From assembly GCA_012798145.1 (NCBI GenBank), contig JAAZNT010000344.1, positions 1-7,852 on the forward strand: a stretch of 7,852 bases of DNA. Direction: 5' to 3'. The position numbers and the translations under genes are program-made. The notes under the pieces are model-generated. The model saw nothing but the letters and a program-made list of their open reading frames with translations. It was not told where the DNA came from and searched no databases. Source of the DNA: Thermoanaerobaculaceae bacterium. GTDB lineage: Bacteria > Acidobacteriota > UBA4820. Positions 1 to 6,713 of this stretch are shown here, piece after piece (the stretch's first letter is position 1; every line of letters starts with the position of its first letter).

Positions 1-2
1 AA

Positions 3-1070
3 TTGAGAGATTTAATCTATTCAATGTCAACTGAGGAGATAAGCGGAGAGAAAGAGATTCCCGAAGAGAAGCAGATCATAGGAAAGACAATTTCTGAAGA
101 GACGATTTGGGCTTGCACCACCTGCAGATACTGCGAATGGGCTTGTCCTCTATTTATTAACTTTGTTCCAAAATTAGTGGGGCATAGAAGTTATCTGACT
201 TTGGAAGAGAGCAATTTTCCAAATGAAGCGCAGATTGCATTCAAGGGGATGGAAAGGCAGGGGAATCCTTGGAATCTTGCCAGAAGCGACAGAATGAAAT
301 GGGCTGAAGGGCTTGATGTGAAGCATATCAGCGAAGTTGAAGGAAAGAAATATCTTCTTTGGGTGGGCTGTGCTGGCGCTTATGAGGATTCGCAGAAAAA
401 AGTTACAAGGGCTCTTGTGAAAATTCTCAACTGCGCAAATGTCAACTTCGGAGTTCTTGGAGAAGAAGAAAACTGCACGGGAGATGCGGCAAGGAGACTT
501 GGGAATGAATACCTTTTCGCTACGCTTGCCGAGCAGAATGTTGAAACGATAAAGGGTTACAATGTTTCAGAAATAATAACAGCCTGTCCTCACTGCCTCC
601 AATCCCTAAAGGTAGATTACAAAGATTTTGGAGGCGATTTCAAAGTAACCCACGCAATTACTTTCATCGCTGATTTAATCAAGCAAAACAGAATTACCCT
701 CAAAGGGAAATTTGAAAGCAGGACAACTTTTCACGACCCTTGCTATCTTTCAAGGTATGAAGGCGACACAGAATCTGCAAGGTATATTTTGAACAAAATA
801 TCGCCCAATTTTAAAGAACTTGAATGGAGCGGGGAAAAATCAATCTGCTGCGGAGCGGGCGGAGGAAGATTCTGGCTTGAGGAAAAGATAGGCGATAGAA
901 TCAACCACTTCAGGTTTAATCAAATAGCCGAAAGCGGCGCAAGTTGCGCTGTTGTCGGCTGTCCTTTCTGCCATACTATGCTTGACAACGCAAGAGGAGA
1001 ACTTGGCAAAGAGGAAATTGTTGTCAAAGACCTTATAGAGATTATCGCCGATATGGTCGAGGAAAACTGA
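3..1070 (+). CDS. Fe-S oxidoreductase with tandem CCG domains (HdrD/GlpC-like), 5'-truncated
   Basis: This is the C-terminal 355 or so residues of a heterodisulfide-reductase-like iron-sulfur oxidoreductase. The frame is open to the left edge, so the true start lies outside the window; the TTG at 3 and ATG at 24 lack a convincing ribosome site. Counting from codon 3, a ferredoxin-type motif CxxCxxCxxxCP sits at Cys38/41/44/48. It is probably the second of a pair. Two CCG (cysteine-rich) domains follow: the first with Cys123, Cys158 and Cys195-x-x-Cys198, the second with Cys247, Cys282-Cys283-Gly and Cys320-x-x-Cys323. The first has ENCTGD instead of a double Cys, which is usual in this family. 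Longer relatives carry N-terminal membrane helices and often sit beside etfAB or acyl-CoA dehydrogenase genes, passing electrons between flavoproteins and quinone or ferredoxin. That specific role is inferred. The electron partner is unknown, because the upstream genes are not visible. Confidence 0.88.
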   Translation: MRDLIYSMSTEEISGEKEIPEEKQIIGKTISEETIWACTTCRYCEWACPLFINFVPKLVGHRSYLTLEESNFPNEAQIAFKGMERQGNPWNLARSDRMKWAEGLDVKHISEVEGKKYLLWVGCAGAYEDSQKKVTRALVKILNCANVNFGVLGEEENCTGDAARRLGNEYLFATLAEQNVETIKGYNVSEIITACPHCLQSLKVDYKDFGGDFKVTHAITFIADLIKQNRITLKGKFESRTTFHDPCYLSRYEGDTESARYILNKISPNFKELEWSGEKSICCGAGGGRFWLEEKIGDRINHFRFNQIAESGASCAVVGCPFCHTMLDNARGELGKEEIVVKDLIEIIADMVEEN

Positions 1071-1102
1071 ATTTTTTAATTGATAGTTTCAGTTTCTATC
1101 GC

Positions 1103-1129
1103 TTTACCAAAATCAATTTTTAAGGTAAA
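1103..1129. repeat. inverted repeat TTTACC / GGTAAA spanning the candidate buk promoter
   Basis: TTTACC at 1103-1108 is the exact reverse complement of GGTAAA at 1124-1129. Within the 15-nt interior, AAAA at 1109-1112 can pair with TTTT at 1117-1120. The arms coincide with the candidate -35 and -10 hexamers. It could be an operator or a weak AT-rich transcription terminator for the upstream gene (five T at 1131-1135 follow). It could also be coincidence. Confidence 0.35.
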
Positions 1130-1131
1130 AT
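1103..1131 (+). promoter_or_regulatory. candidate promoter of the buk-iorAB-ptb operon
   Basis: A TTTACC hexamer at 1103-1108 (4 of 6 matches to TTGACA) is followed after 17 nt by TAAAAT at 1126-1131 (5 of 6 matches to TATAAT). A start about 7 nt downstream would give a leader of roughly 28 nt before buk. It lies in the only sizeable gap upstream of the five-gene operon, and the same -10 hexamer occurs before bioY. The match is by eye only, and AT-rich sequence produces such hits by chance. Confidence 0.45.
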
Positions 1132-1165
1132 TTTTGTTCATAGAACTCTATTTTATGGAGGAAAT

Positions 1166-2221
1166 ATGGATTTGATTAGGACGCTTGTCATAAACCCCGG
1201 ATCCACAGGAACTAAATTGGCAATTTTCAAAAACAAAGAAAAAGAAACGGAGGAGCAGAGCGAGATAGAAGGCGGAAAACTCCCTCTTCTTGAACAACTT
1301 CCGGAAAGAATTGAGAAAACGCTCGCTTTTTTGAAGAAAAATGGAGATTCGCCTTTGTCTGCGGTTGTCGGAAGGGGAGGGTTGATCAGACCTGTGCCTT
1401 CTGGAACAATTGAGATAAACGAAAAAATGATTGAAGACGCAAGAAACGGCTATCAGGGGGAGCATGTTTCAAATTTGGGCTGTATTATTGCATACGAAAT
1501 AGCCAAGAAATATAAAGTTCCGTCGTTTATAGTTGATCCGGTGGCTGTTGACGAAATGGTTGAGGAAGCGAAGATATCAGGGCTTCCGGGGCTTGAAAGG
1601 CAGGCGCTATCGCATGCTTTGAACCTTCACGCTGCGGCAAGAAAAGCGTGCGAGAAAATAGGGAAAAAACTTTCTGAAAGCAGATTTGTAGTCGCCCACC
1701 TCGGCGGCGGTTTCTCTGTTGTTCCGATGGTCGCTGGAAAAATTCTTGACACAAACAACGCAAACTCAGGTGGACCATTTTCTCCGACAAGGGCGGGAAC
1801 CCTTCCAACCCAACCGCTGATCAAACTTTGTTTTTCTGGCAAATACACCCTTGCCGATTTGAAAAAGATGACTACAAAAGAAGGAGGGCTTATGGCGCAT
1901 CTTCAAACAAGCGATGCGAGGGAAGTTGAAAAGAGAATTAAAGAAGGAGACAAAAAGGCAGAGTTGATTTTCCGCGCTATGGCATACCAGACAGCAAAGG
2001 AAATTGGAGCGATGGCGGCTTCCATAGGAGGAAATCTTGACGGCGTTGTCTTTACCGGCGGACTCGCCAATTCAGATATGTTTTTGTCTATGGTTGAGGA
2101 AAAAGTTAAATTCTTGGGAAAAATCTTCAGATTTCCCGGAGAGTTTGAGATGGAAGCGCTTGCGCTTGGGGCTTATAGAGTTTTAACTGGCGAAGAAAAA
2201 GCCATTGTTTATGGGGGATAA
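1166..2221 (+). CDS. buk: butyrate kinase (branched-chain/aryl acid kinase)
   Basis: This 351-residue enzyme of the acetate/sugar kinase/Hsp70 actin (ASKHA) fold transfers the phosphoryl group of butyryl- or related acyl-phosphate to ADP, giving ATP and free acid. The length is normal for butyrate kinase and shorter than acetate kinase (about 400). Visible motifs are the phosphate-1 loop INPGSTGTK (9-17), GRGGL (69-73) with the following PVPSGT, VDPVAVDEM (123-131), the phosphate-2 loop HLGGG (178-182), GGPFSPTRAGTLP (202-214) and the adenosine loop FTGGLA (296-301). The ATG start is preceded by GGAGG at 1157-1161 with a 4-nt spacer. It is the first gene of the operon. iorA begins 1 nt after its stop, and the GGGGG ribosome site for iorA lies inside the last buk codons, so translation is probably coupled. 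Given its IorAB and Ptb neighbours, the natural substrates are likely phenylacetyl-, indoleacetyl-, isobutyryl- or isovaleryl-phosphate rather than only butyryl-phosphate. That is inference. Confidence 0.93.
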   Translation: MDLIRTLVINPGSTGTKLAIFKNKEKETEEQSEIEGGKLPLLEQLPERIEKTLAFLKKNGDSPLSAVVGRGGLIRPVPSGTIEINEKMIEDARNGYQGEHVSNLGCIIAYEIAKKYKVPSFIVDPVAVDEMVEEAKISGLPGLERQALSHALNLHAAARKACEKIGKKLSESRFVVAHLGGGFSVVPMVAGKILDTNNANSGGPFSPTRAGTLPTQPLIKLCFSGKYTLADLKKMTTKEGGLMAHLQTSDAREVEKRIKEGDKKAELIFRAMAYQTAKEIGAMAASIGGNLDGVVFTGGLANSDMFLSMVEEKVKFLGKIFRFPGEFEMEALALGAYRVLTGEEKAIVYGG

Positions 2222-2222
2222 T

Positions 2223-3974
2223 ATGAAGAAATTGATGCTTGGAAACGAAGCTGTTGCGAGGGGTGCATGGGAAGGGGGAGTTTCTTTTGGAAGCGGATAT
2301 CCCGGCACACCCAGCACTGAAATTCTTGAATACCTTGTGAAATACGACGATGTGACGGTTCAATGGGCGCCAAATGAAAAAGTGGGCTATGAAGTTTCCG
2401 TTGGAGTTTCGCTTGCTGGCAGAAGGGCGCTTGTAACTATGAAGCATGTGGGTCTTAATGTTGCAGCGGATCCTTTCTTCTCTTCGTCTTATATGGGCGT
2501 AAATGGAGGGCTCGTTTGCGTTTCGGCGGACGACCCGGGGATGCATTCAAGCCAAGATGAGCAAGACAACCGTCTTCTTGCCAAAGCGGCGAAAGTCTTG
2601 ATGGTTGAGCCATCAGATGTTGAGGAGTGCAGATGGATGACAAAAGAGGCTTTTTCTCTTTCTGAAGAGTTTGATTCACCTGTTCTTCTCAGGATGACCA
2701 CAAGGGTTTGCCACCAAACAGGGGTTGTTCATCCTGAAGAGAAAATTGTTCTTCCCGAAAAGAAATTTGTAAAAGATATTCCAAAATATGTTCTTCTTCC
2801 CTCTAACGCAAGAGAAAGAAGGCACAAAGTTGAAGAGAGGCTCAAAAATGCGATGAAGTTTGGCAACGAAAGCGATAAGTGGAATCCAATTTTCAGGAAG
2901 GGGAACAAAATAGGGGTCATAACTTCAGGCGTTGCTTTCGGGTATGTTTACGAATTGATGAGTGATGAAGCGTCAATTATGAAAATCGGCTTAACCAACC
3001 CTCTTCCTCTTGAAAGAATGAAGAGATTCGCTGAAAGCGTTGAAAAGCTTTATGTTGTTGAAGAACTTGAACCATACATTGAAGAAGCGTTGAAAGCAAT
3101 GGGAATAAAGGTTTTTGGGTCAGAACTCAGACCCTATACAGGAGAATTGAACCTTACCATAGTTGAAAAGATGCTTAAAGGAAAAGAATCAACCAAAGTT
3201 ACAATCGACCTTTCCGATGCAAAAATCAATCAAAGACCTCCAACGCTTTGTCCCGGGTGCAGTCACAGAGGTATGTTCACTATTTTCAGGGATATGGGTC
3301 TCAAAGTGATGGGAGACATCGGCTGTTACACTTTGGGGGCGATCAATCCTCTTAAGTCAATGGATTCTTGTATGTGCATGGGTGCGTCTGTTGGAATGGC
3401 TGAAGGGCTTGACAAATTTGGAGGAGAAGGCGTTTCGGGGAAAACAGTAGGCGTAATAGGTGATTCAACATTTTTCCATTCGGGAATAACAGGTTTGATT
3501 GATATGGTTGTTAACAAAAGCAAAGCGACATTGGTAATTCTTGACAACCGCCTCACCGCTATGACTGGCGGGCAGCCTCACCCGGGAACGGGTATGGATA
3601 TGAAGGGAAATGAATCACCAAGGATTGATCTCGTTGAACTCTGCAAAGCGGTTGGAGTGAAAAGAGTTAGAGTGATAGATCCTTACAACCTTGAAGAGAT
3701 AAAGGAAGTTCTTGAAGAGGATCTTAAAGCGGAAGAAGTTTCTGTGATAATTGCAAAAGCTCCATGCGTTCTTGGCTTCAAGGTAAAACTCGGAAATGTG
3801 GTTGAAGTCAATGTTGATCTTTGCACAAGATGCGGAAAGTGCATAAGAGTAGGCTGTATGGCTATCGGGGAAAAAGACGGATATCCTGTGATAGACGAAA
3901 ACCTCTGCAACGGTTGTGGCGTATGTGTGCAGGTTTGCGAGCCAAGCGCCCTTGCTTTCAAGAAACAGAATTAG
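2223..3974 (+). CDS. iorA: indolepyruvate ferredoxin oxidoreductase, alpha subunit
   Basis: This is the large, thiamine-diphosphate- and iron-sulfur-containing subunit of IOR (583 residues, normal length). With IorB it decarboxylates 2-oxoacids from aromatic (and possibly branched-chain) amino acids to acyl-CoA and reduces ferredoxin in the cytoplasm. The N-terminal pyrimidine-binding domain shows SGYPGTPSTEI (24-34) and a conserved NEK near residue 51. The middle domain resembles domain II of pyruvate ferredoxin oxidoreductase. CPGCSHRG (343-350) precedes the diphosphate-binding core GDIGCYTLG (364-372) and GDS...DN (413-442). The C-terminus holds two [4Fe-4S] motifs: Cys534/537/540/545, with the longer final spacing typical of IorA, and Cys562/565/568/572 followed by Glu-Pro. 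I chose the ATG at 2223 because GGGGG at 2213-2217 is correctly spaced and MKKLMLGNEA fits the family N-terminus; a TTG six codons upstream overlaps buk and has no such site. iorB follows after 9 nt. Confidence 0.95.
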   Translation: MKKLMLGNEAVARGAWEGGVSFGSGYPGTPSTEILEYLVKYDDVTVQWAPNEKVGYEVSVGVSLAGRRALVTMKHVGLNVAADPFFSSSYMGVNGGLVCVSADDPGMHSSQDEQDNRLLAKAAKVLMVEPSDVEECRWMTKEAFSLSEEFDSPVLLRMTTRVCHQTGVVHPEEKIVLPEKKFVKDIPKYVLLPSNARERRHKVEERLKNAMKFGNESDKWNPIFRKGNKIGVITSGVAFGYVYELMSDEASIMKIGLTNPLPLERMKRFAESVEKLYVVEELEPYIEEALKAMGIKVFGSELRPYTGELNLTIVEKMLKGKESTKVTIDLSDAKINQRPPTLCPGCSHRGMFTIFRDMGLKVMGDIGCYTLGAINPLKSMDSCMCMGASVGMAEGLDKFGGEGVSGKTVGVIGDSTFFHSGITGLIDMVVNKSKATLVILDNRLTAMTGGQPHPGTGMDMKGNESPRIDLVELCKAVGVKRVRVIDPYNLEEIKEVLEEDLKAEEVSVIIAKAPCVLGFKVKLGNVVEVNVDLCTRCGKCIRVGCMAIGEKDGYPVIDENLCNGCGVCVQVCEPSALAFKKQN

Positions 3975-3983
3975 GGGGTAAAG

Positions 3984-4565
3984 ATGAATATAGTAAATAT
4001 AATGCTGAGCGGAGTTGGTGGACAGGGAATTCTAACTTCGGGGAGAGTGCTTGCTCTTGCGGCTCTTGACAAAGGGCTTGATGTAAAAATGAGCGAAGTG
4101 CACGGAATGTCTCAAAGGGGAGGCAATGTTGATTCACATATAAGAATTGGCGAGAGTGTTCCTTCTTCCTTGATTCCAAAAGGTGGAGCGGATTATCTTA
4201 TTTCTTTTGAATTGATGGAAGGGCTAAGATACCTTGATTATTTGAAGCCCGAAGGAAGAGCGATAATTTCAAAATTGAAAATCACGCCTTTAAGTTCAAA
4301 CCTCAAAAAAGGGGCGAGTTACCCCGAAAACATTGAAGAGATGATTTTGCAAAAAGCCCCGAAAGCAAAACTGATCGAAGCGGAAAAAATAGCCAAAGAG
4401 TTGGGCGATATAAGAATGGTCAACATAATTCTTTTAGGGGCGATGTCAAAAGATTTCACCCTTCTTGAAAAATCCAATTTTGAAAACGCTATCAAACAAA
4501 GGTTCTCTCCAAAAGTCGCTCCCTTGTGCCTCAAAGCGTTTGAAAGGGGGATTGAAAATGGTTAA
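3984..4565 (+). CDS. iorB: indolepyruvate ferredoxin oxidoreductase, beta subunit
   Basis: This 193-residue gamma-type subunit of the 2-oxoacid:ferredoxin oxidoreductase superfamily pairs with IorA. The glycine-rich loop SGVGGQGI (9-16) is the family signature. SEVHGMSQRGG (37-47) is the conserved CoA-side motif of IorB and related gamma subunits. The C-terminal MVNIILLGAM (145-154) also fits the family. The ATG start follows AGGGGG (3973-3978), which overlaps the iorA stop codon. The 3' end overlaps ptb by 8 nt (shared bases 4558-4565), so termination on iorB probably feeds initiation on ptb. The subunit has no metal or thiamine site of its own, as expected. Exact substrate choice (indolepyruvate, phenylpyruvate or branched-chain oxoacids) cannot be read from the sequence. 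Confidence 0.94.
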   Translation: MNIVNIMLSGVGGQGILTSGRVLALAALDKGLDVKMSEVHGMSQRGGNVDSHIRIGESVPSSLIPKGGADYLISFELMEGLRYLDYLKPEGRAIISKLKITPLSSNLKKGASYPENIEEMILQKAPKAKLIEAEKIAKELGDIRMVNIILLGAMSKDFTLLEKSNFENAIKQRFSPKVAPLCLKAFERGIENG

Positions 4566-5460
4566 AAATTTCAGGGAAGTGTTTGAAAAAGCGAAAAGCA
4601 AAGAGCCTCTTCCGGTTGTGCTCGCTGAAGCCCACGACCCGGCTGCTCTCACTGCGCTTCTTGATGCGGAAGAAGAGGGGATAGCTGTTCCTGTTCTGGT
4701 AGGTGATGCGGGAAAGATAAATTCCGTGCTTGAGTCAATTGGAAGAAAATTTAAGAAAGCGGAAATTGTTGATTCCCCTGATGAAAAAACTTCCGTTGAA
4801 AAAGCGGTTGAACTTATTAGAAATGGAGAAGCGAAGATACTTTTAAAAGGAAAGGTTCAAACTGGAACCTTGATGAAGGGCGTCCTTGACAGGGAAAAAG
4901 GTCTTCGCAAAGGGTCGCTTCTTTCCGATGCTTTTCTATTTGAAAGCAATGTTGAAGGCAATGAAAAACTTTTGTGCATAACTGACGGCGGAATAAACAT
5001 CGCTCCGGATCTGAACGCAAAAAAGCAGATTCTTTTGAACGCTGTTGAAGTTTACAGACGGCTCGGTTATGAAAAACCAAAAGTTTCCTGCCTTTCAATT
5101 GTTGAAAATGTTGTTGAAGGACACCTGCCTTCTGAAGAGGCGTTCAAACTTCAGGAGATGGCAAAAAGCGGTGAGATTGAAAACTGCTTTGTTGAAGGTC
5201 CTTTGTCCCTTGACCTTTCAATTTCAAGAAATGCGGCAAAGAAGAAGGGAGTTGTTTCCGATGTTGCGGGTGAAGCAGATATACTTCTCTGTCCTGAAAT
5301 AGTTTCTGCGAACCTTCTTGCCAAGTCAACAACATATTTTGCAAATCTTCCTTTGGGGCATATTGTTATGGGAGCGACTCATCCAGTGCTTATTCCTTCA
5401 AGGTCTGACACTCCTTCCGCGAAACTCAATTCAATAGCCCTTGCGGTAGCCCTCTTTTAA
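4558..5460 (+). CDS. ptb: phosphate butyryltransferase (phosphotransacylase family)
   Basis: This 300-residue enzyme swaps CoA for phosphate on acyl-CoA, making the acyl-phosphate consumed by Buk. Conserved segments are LAEAHDPAAL (22-31), the LLKGKVQTGTLMKGVL core (95-110), SDAFLFE (123-129), DGGINIAPDL (143-152), GPLSLDLSIS (214-223) and the C-terminal PSRSDTPSAKLNSIALA (280-296). The length matches phosphate butyryltransferase, and the last motif is the variant seen in Ptb rather than in classical phosphate acetyltransferase. The start chosen is the ATG at 4558 because GGGGG at 4546-4550 is well spaced and MVKNFREVFEKAK is a typical Ptb N-terminus. The frame continues 31 codons upstream inside iorB, but that stretch is not Ptb-like. 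In many genomes ptb and buk are adjacent; here iorA and iorB separate them. Specificity toward aryl- or branched-chain acyl-CoA is inferred from the operon. Confidence 0.92.
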   Translation: MVKNFREVFEKAKSKEPLPVVLAEAHDPAALTALLDAEEEGIAVPVLVGDAGKINSVLESIGRKFKKAEIVDSPDEKTSVEKAVELIRNGEAKILLKGKVQTGTLMKGVLDREKGLRKGSLLSDAFLFESNVEGNEKLLCITDGGINIAPDLNAKKQILLNAVEVYRRLGYEKPKVSCLSIVENVVEGHLPSEEAFKLQEMAKSGEIENCFVEGPLSLDLSISRNAAKKKGVVSDVAGEADILLCPEIVSANLLAKSTTYFANLPLGHIVMGATHPVLIPSRSDTPSAKLNSIALAVALF

Positions 5461-5469
5461 GGAGAAAGT

Positions 5470-6066
5470 ATGAGAGACAGCATAGCAATTAAAGAACGTT
5501 CCCTTCTGATAATTGATGGCGGATACCTTGATTTTATCCAAAGACATTTCGGTTCTCCGCGCCTTGATTACGGAAGGCTCTCTCATGCGATATGCGACTA
5601 TTTTGGGTACAACCTTATAAGATGTGTCTATTTCAACTGTCTTCCATACCTCTCAAACACACCAACTGAAGAAGAGCAGGACGCTTTTGAAAAAAAGAGC
5701 GGCTTTTATCAAAGACTTCAGAAACTTGAAAGATTTGAGGTGAAACTTGGTCACCTTGCTTACAGAGGCATAGATGAACTTACAGGGAAGCCGGTTCTCG
5801 AGCAGAAGCAGATTGATGTCTTGATAACTGCGGAAATGGTTTACGCCGCTGCAAGGAGGAATGTTCCAGCCATATTTCTTTTAAGCGGAGATGGAGATTT
5901 TCTTCCCGCTGTTGAAATAGTAAAAAGAGAGGGGTTGACATTTGGGCTTGTTCACGGAAGCAGAAGCGGGACTTTCCTGACAGTTCACGAGCAGTTGTGG
6001 CTTGCAGCAGATTTGAGACTTGAACTAACAAGAGATTTTCTTGATCCTTTTATAAGAGAAGGTTAA
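5470..6066 (+). CDS. NYN-domain (LabA/DUF88-like, PIN-fold) putative ribonuclease
   Basis: This 198-residue soluble protein has the PIN-like fold of the NYN/LabA superfamily, whose members are metal-dependent or predicted ribonucleases. The acidic active-site positions are present: Asp16 in LLIIDGGYLDF, Asp116 in KQIDVLITAEMV, and Asp141/Asp143 in FLLSGDGDFLPAVE. The strand-helix order around them (DVLITAEMVYAAARR then AIFLLSGDGDF, followed by GLTFGLVHG) is the standard NYN core. The segment at about 60-110 is the usual variable insertion. The ATG follows AAGGAG (5459-5464) with a 5-nt spacer, and the site overlaps the ptb stop, leaving a 9-nt gap. The gene is therefore almost certainly the last cistron of the buk-iorAB-ptb operon. 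No extra RNA-binding or membrane domain is seen. The substrate is unknown, and association with fermentation genes gives no clear hint. Family assignment is firm; nuclease activity is inferred from retained acidic residues. Confidence 0.83.
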   Translation: MRDSIAIKERSLLIIDGGYLDFIQRHFGSPRLDYGRLSHAICDYFGYNLIRCVYFNCLPYLSNTPTEEEQDAFEKKSGFYQRLQKLERFEVKLGHLAYRGIDELTGKPVLEQKQIDVLITAEMVYAAARRNVPAIFLLSGDGDFLPAVEIVKREGLTFGLVHGSRSGTFLTVHEQLWLAADLRLELTRDFLDPFIREG

Positions 6067-6080
6067 AAAGTTTAATCTTT

Positions 6081-6108
6081 TTGAAAAAAAACTATTTGGT
6101 TGTAAAAT
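6081..6108 (+). promoter_or_regulatory. candidate promoter for bioY (and probably thiC)
   Basis: TTGAAA at 6081-6086 and TAAAAT at 6103-6108 are separated by 16 nt, in the 63-nt gap between the NYN gene and bioY. The predicted start near 6115 gives a very short leader before the AGGAGG at 6119-6124. No other promoter-like pair stands out before the riboswitch, so this promoter may drive both bioY and thiC. The match is by eye. Confidence 0.5.
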
Positions 6109-6129
6109 AGTATTTTTCAGGAGGTTTAA

Positions 6130-6708
6130 GTGATAGTGGGAATTGAAAAGTCAAAATTGAAAACCTTGAGTTCGTCTCTCTTTTTTGATGCGCTTTTGGT
6201 TGTTTCAGCATCTTTGCTTATAGGGCTTTTGTCGCAGTTTGAATTAATTCTTCCGTTTTCACCAGTTCCATTTACGCTTCAAACTTTTGCTGTTCTTCTT
6301 TGCGGGATATTGTTGGGAAAAAGCAAAGGGGCAGTTTCAGTCCTTCTTTATTTAACTGAAGGAGCGTGCGGTCTTCCCTTTTTTGCGGGGGGAAGTTTTG
6401 GAGTTCACTACATTTTCGGGCCAACCGGAGGATATCTTTTGGGATTTATACTGGCAGCATATATTGCAGGGTTTTTTATGGAAATCGGCTATGGAAAAAG
6501 TTATCTGAAGATGTTTCCCGCTTTGCTTGTTTCAAACTTTTCAATCTATATTTTCGGGCTTTCATATCTCTCAAGTTTTGTAGGAAAAAATATGGTTTTG
6601 CAGTTGGGGCTCTATCCGTTTATCCTTTCTGATATTGTCAAGATAGTTGTTCTTTCGCTTTCTGTTCCTCTTATTTCAAAAATTGTGAAATTGGAGGAAG
6701 GTTTTTAA
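6130..6708 (+). CDS. bioY: biotin transporter BioY (ECF S-component)
   Basis: This 192-residue integral membrane protein is the substrate-capturing S-component of an energy-coupling-factor importer for biotin. About six hydrophobic segments are visible (near 20-37, 47-63, 66-84, 98-117, 128-149 and 158-182). Family hallmarks are FSPVPFTLQTFAVLLCGILLG (43-63), the YLTEGACGLPFFAGG loop (74-88), FGPTGGYLLGFILAAY (96-111) and the C-terminal YPFILSDIVK with the conserved Asp-x-x-Lys (168-171). The GTG at 6130 is chosen because AGGAGG at 6119-6124 lies 5 nt upstream; a second GTG at 6136 is the alternative. No EcfA or EcfT gene is present here, so it either uses a shared module encoded elsewhere or works alone, as some BioY proteins can. 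The stop lies 5 nt before the TPP aptamer of thiC, with no terminator between. Biotin specificity is by family. A role with a thiamine-related substrate cannot be excluded from its location. Confidence 0.92.
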   Translation: MIVGIEKSKLKTLSSSLFFDALLVVSASLLIGLLSQFELILPFSPVPFTLQTFAVLLCGILLGKSKGAVSVLLYLTEGACGLPFFAGGSFGVHYIFGPTGGYLLGFILAAYIAGFFMEIGYGKSYLKMFPALLVSNFSIYIFGLSYLSSFVGKNMVLQLGLYPFILSDIVKIVVLSLSVPLISKIVKLEEGF

Positions 6709-6713
6709 AAAGT

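Noticed and set aside
1082..1100. GATAG/CTATC hairpin after the Fe-S oxidoreductase gene as an intrinsic terminator
   Set aside because: The stem is only five mostly AT pairs with a 9-nt loop and no T-run follows it. It is too weak to call.
1148..1465. Minus-strand reading frame opposite buk (and similar antisense frames throughout)
   Set aside because: These are shadows of well-supported plus-strand genes, with low-complexity or atypical composition, no ribosome sites and no recognisable domains.
2205..2222. Upstream TTG start for iorA adding six residues (MFMGDN)
   Set aside because: It overlaps the end of buk and lacks a spaced ribosome site. The ATG at 2223 has GGGGG at the right distance and gives the usual IorA N-terminus.
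4465..4557. 31-codon N-terminal extension of ptb
   Set aside because: It lies entirely inside iorB in another frame, is not Ptb-like, and the ATG at 4558 has a strong ribosome site.
6065..6082. AAAAAG/CTTTTT hairpin just after the NYN stop as a terminator
   Set aside because: The stem has one GC pair and no separate T-tail, and it overlaps the candidate bioY -35. Transcription from the upstream operon may or may not stop here.
6366..6632. Plus-strand 88-codon frame inside bioY
   Set aside because: It is an out-of-frame shadow of bioY, whose own frame has clear family motifs throughout.
6683..6711. TTGTGA plus TAAAAA pair at the bioY 3' end as a private thiC promoter
   Set aside because: A start from this pair would fall near 6718, inside aptamer P1, and would remove its 5' strand, so it cannot serve the riboswitch.
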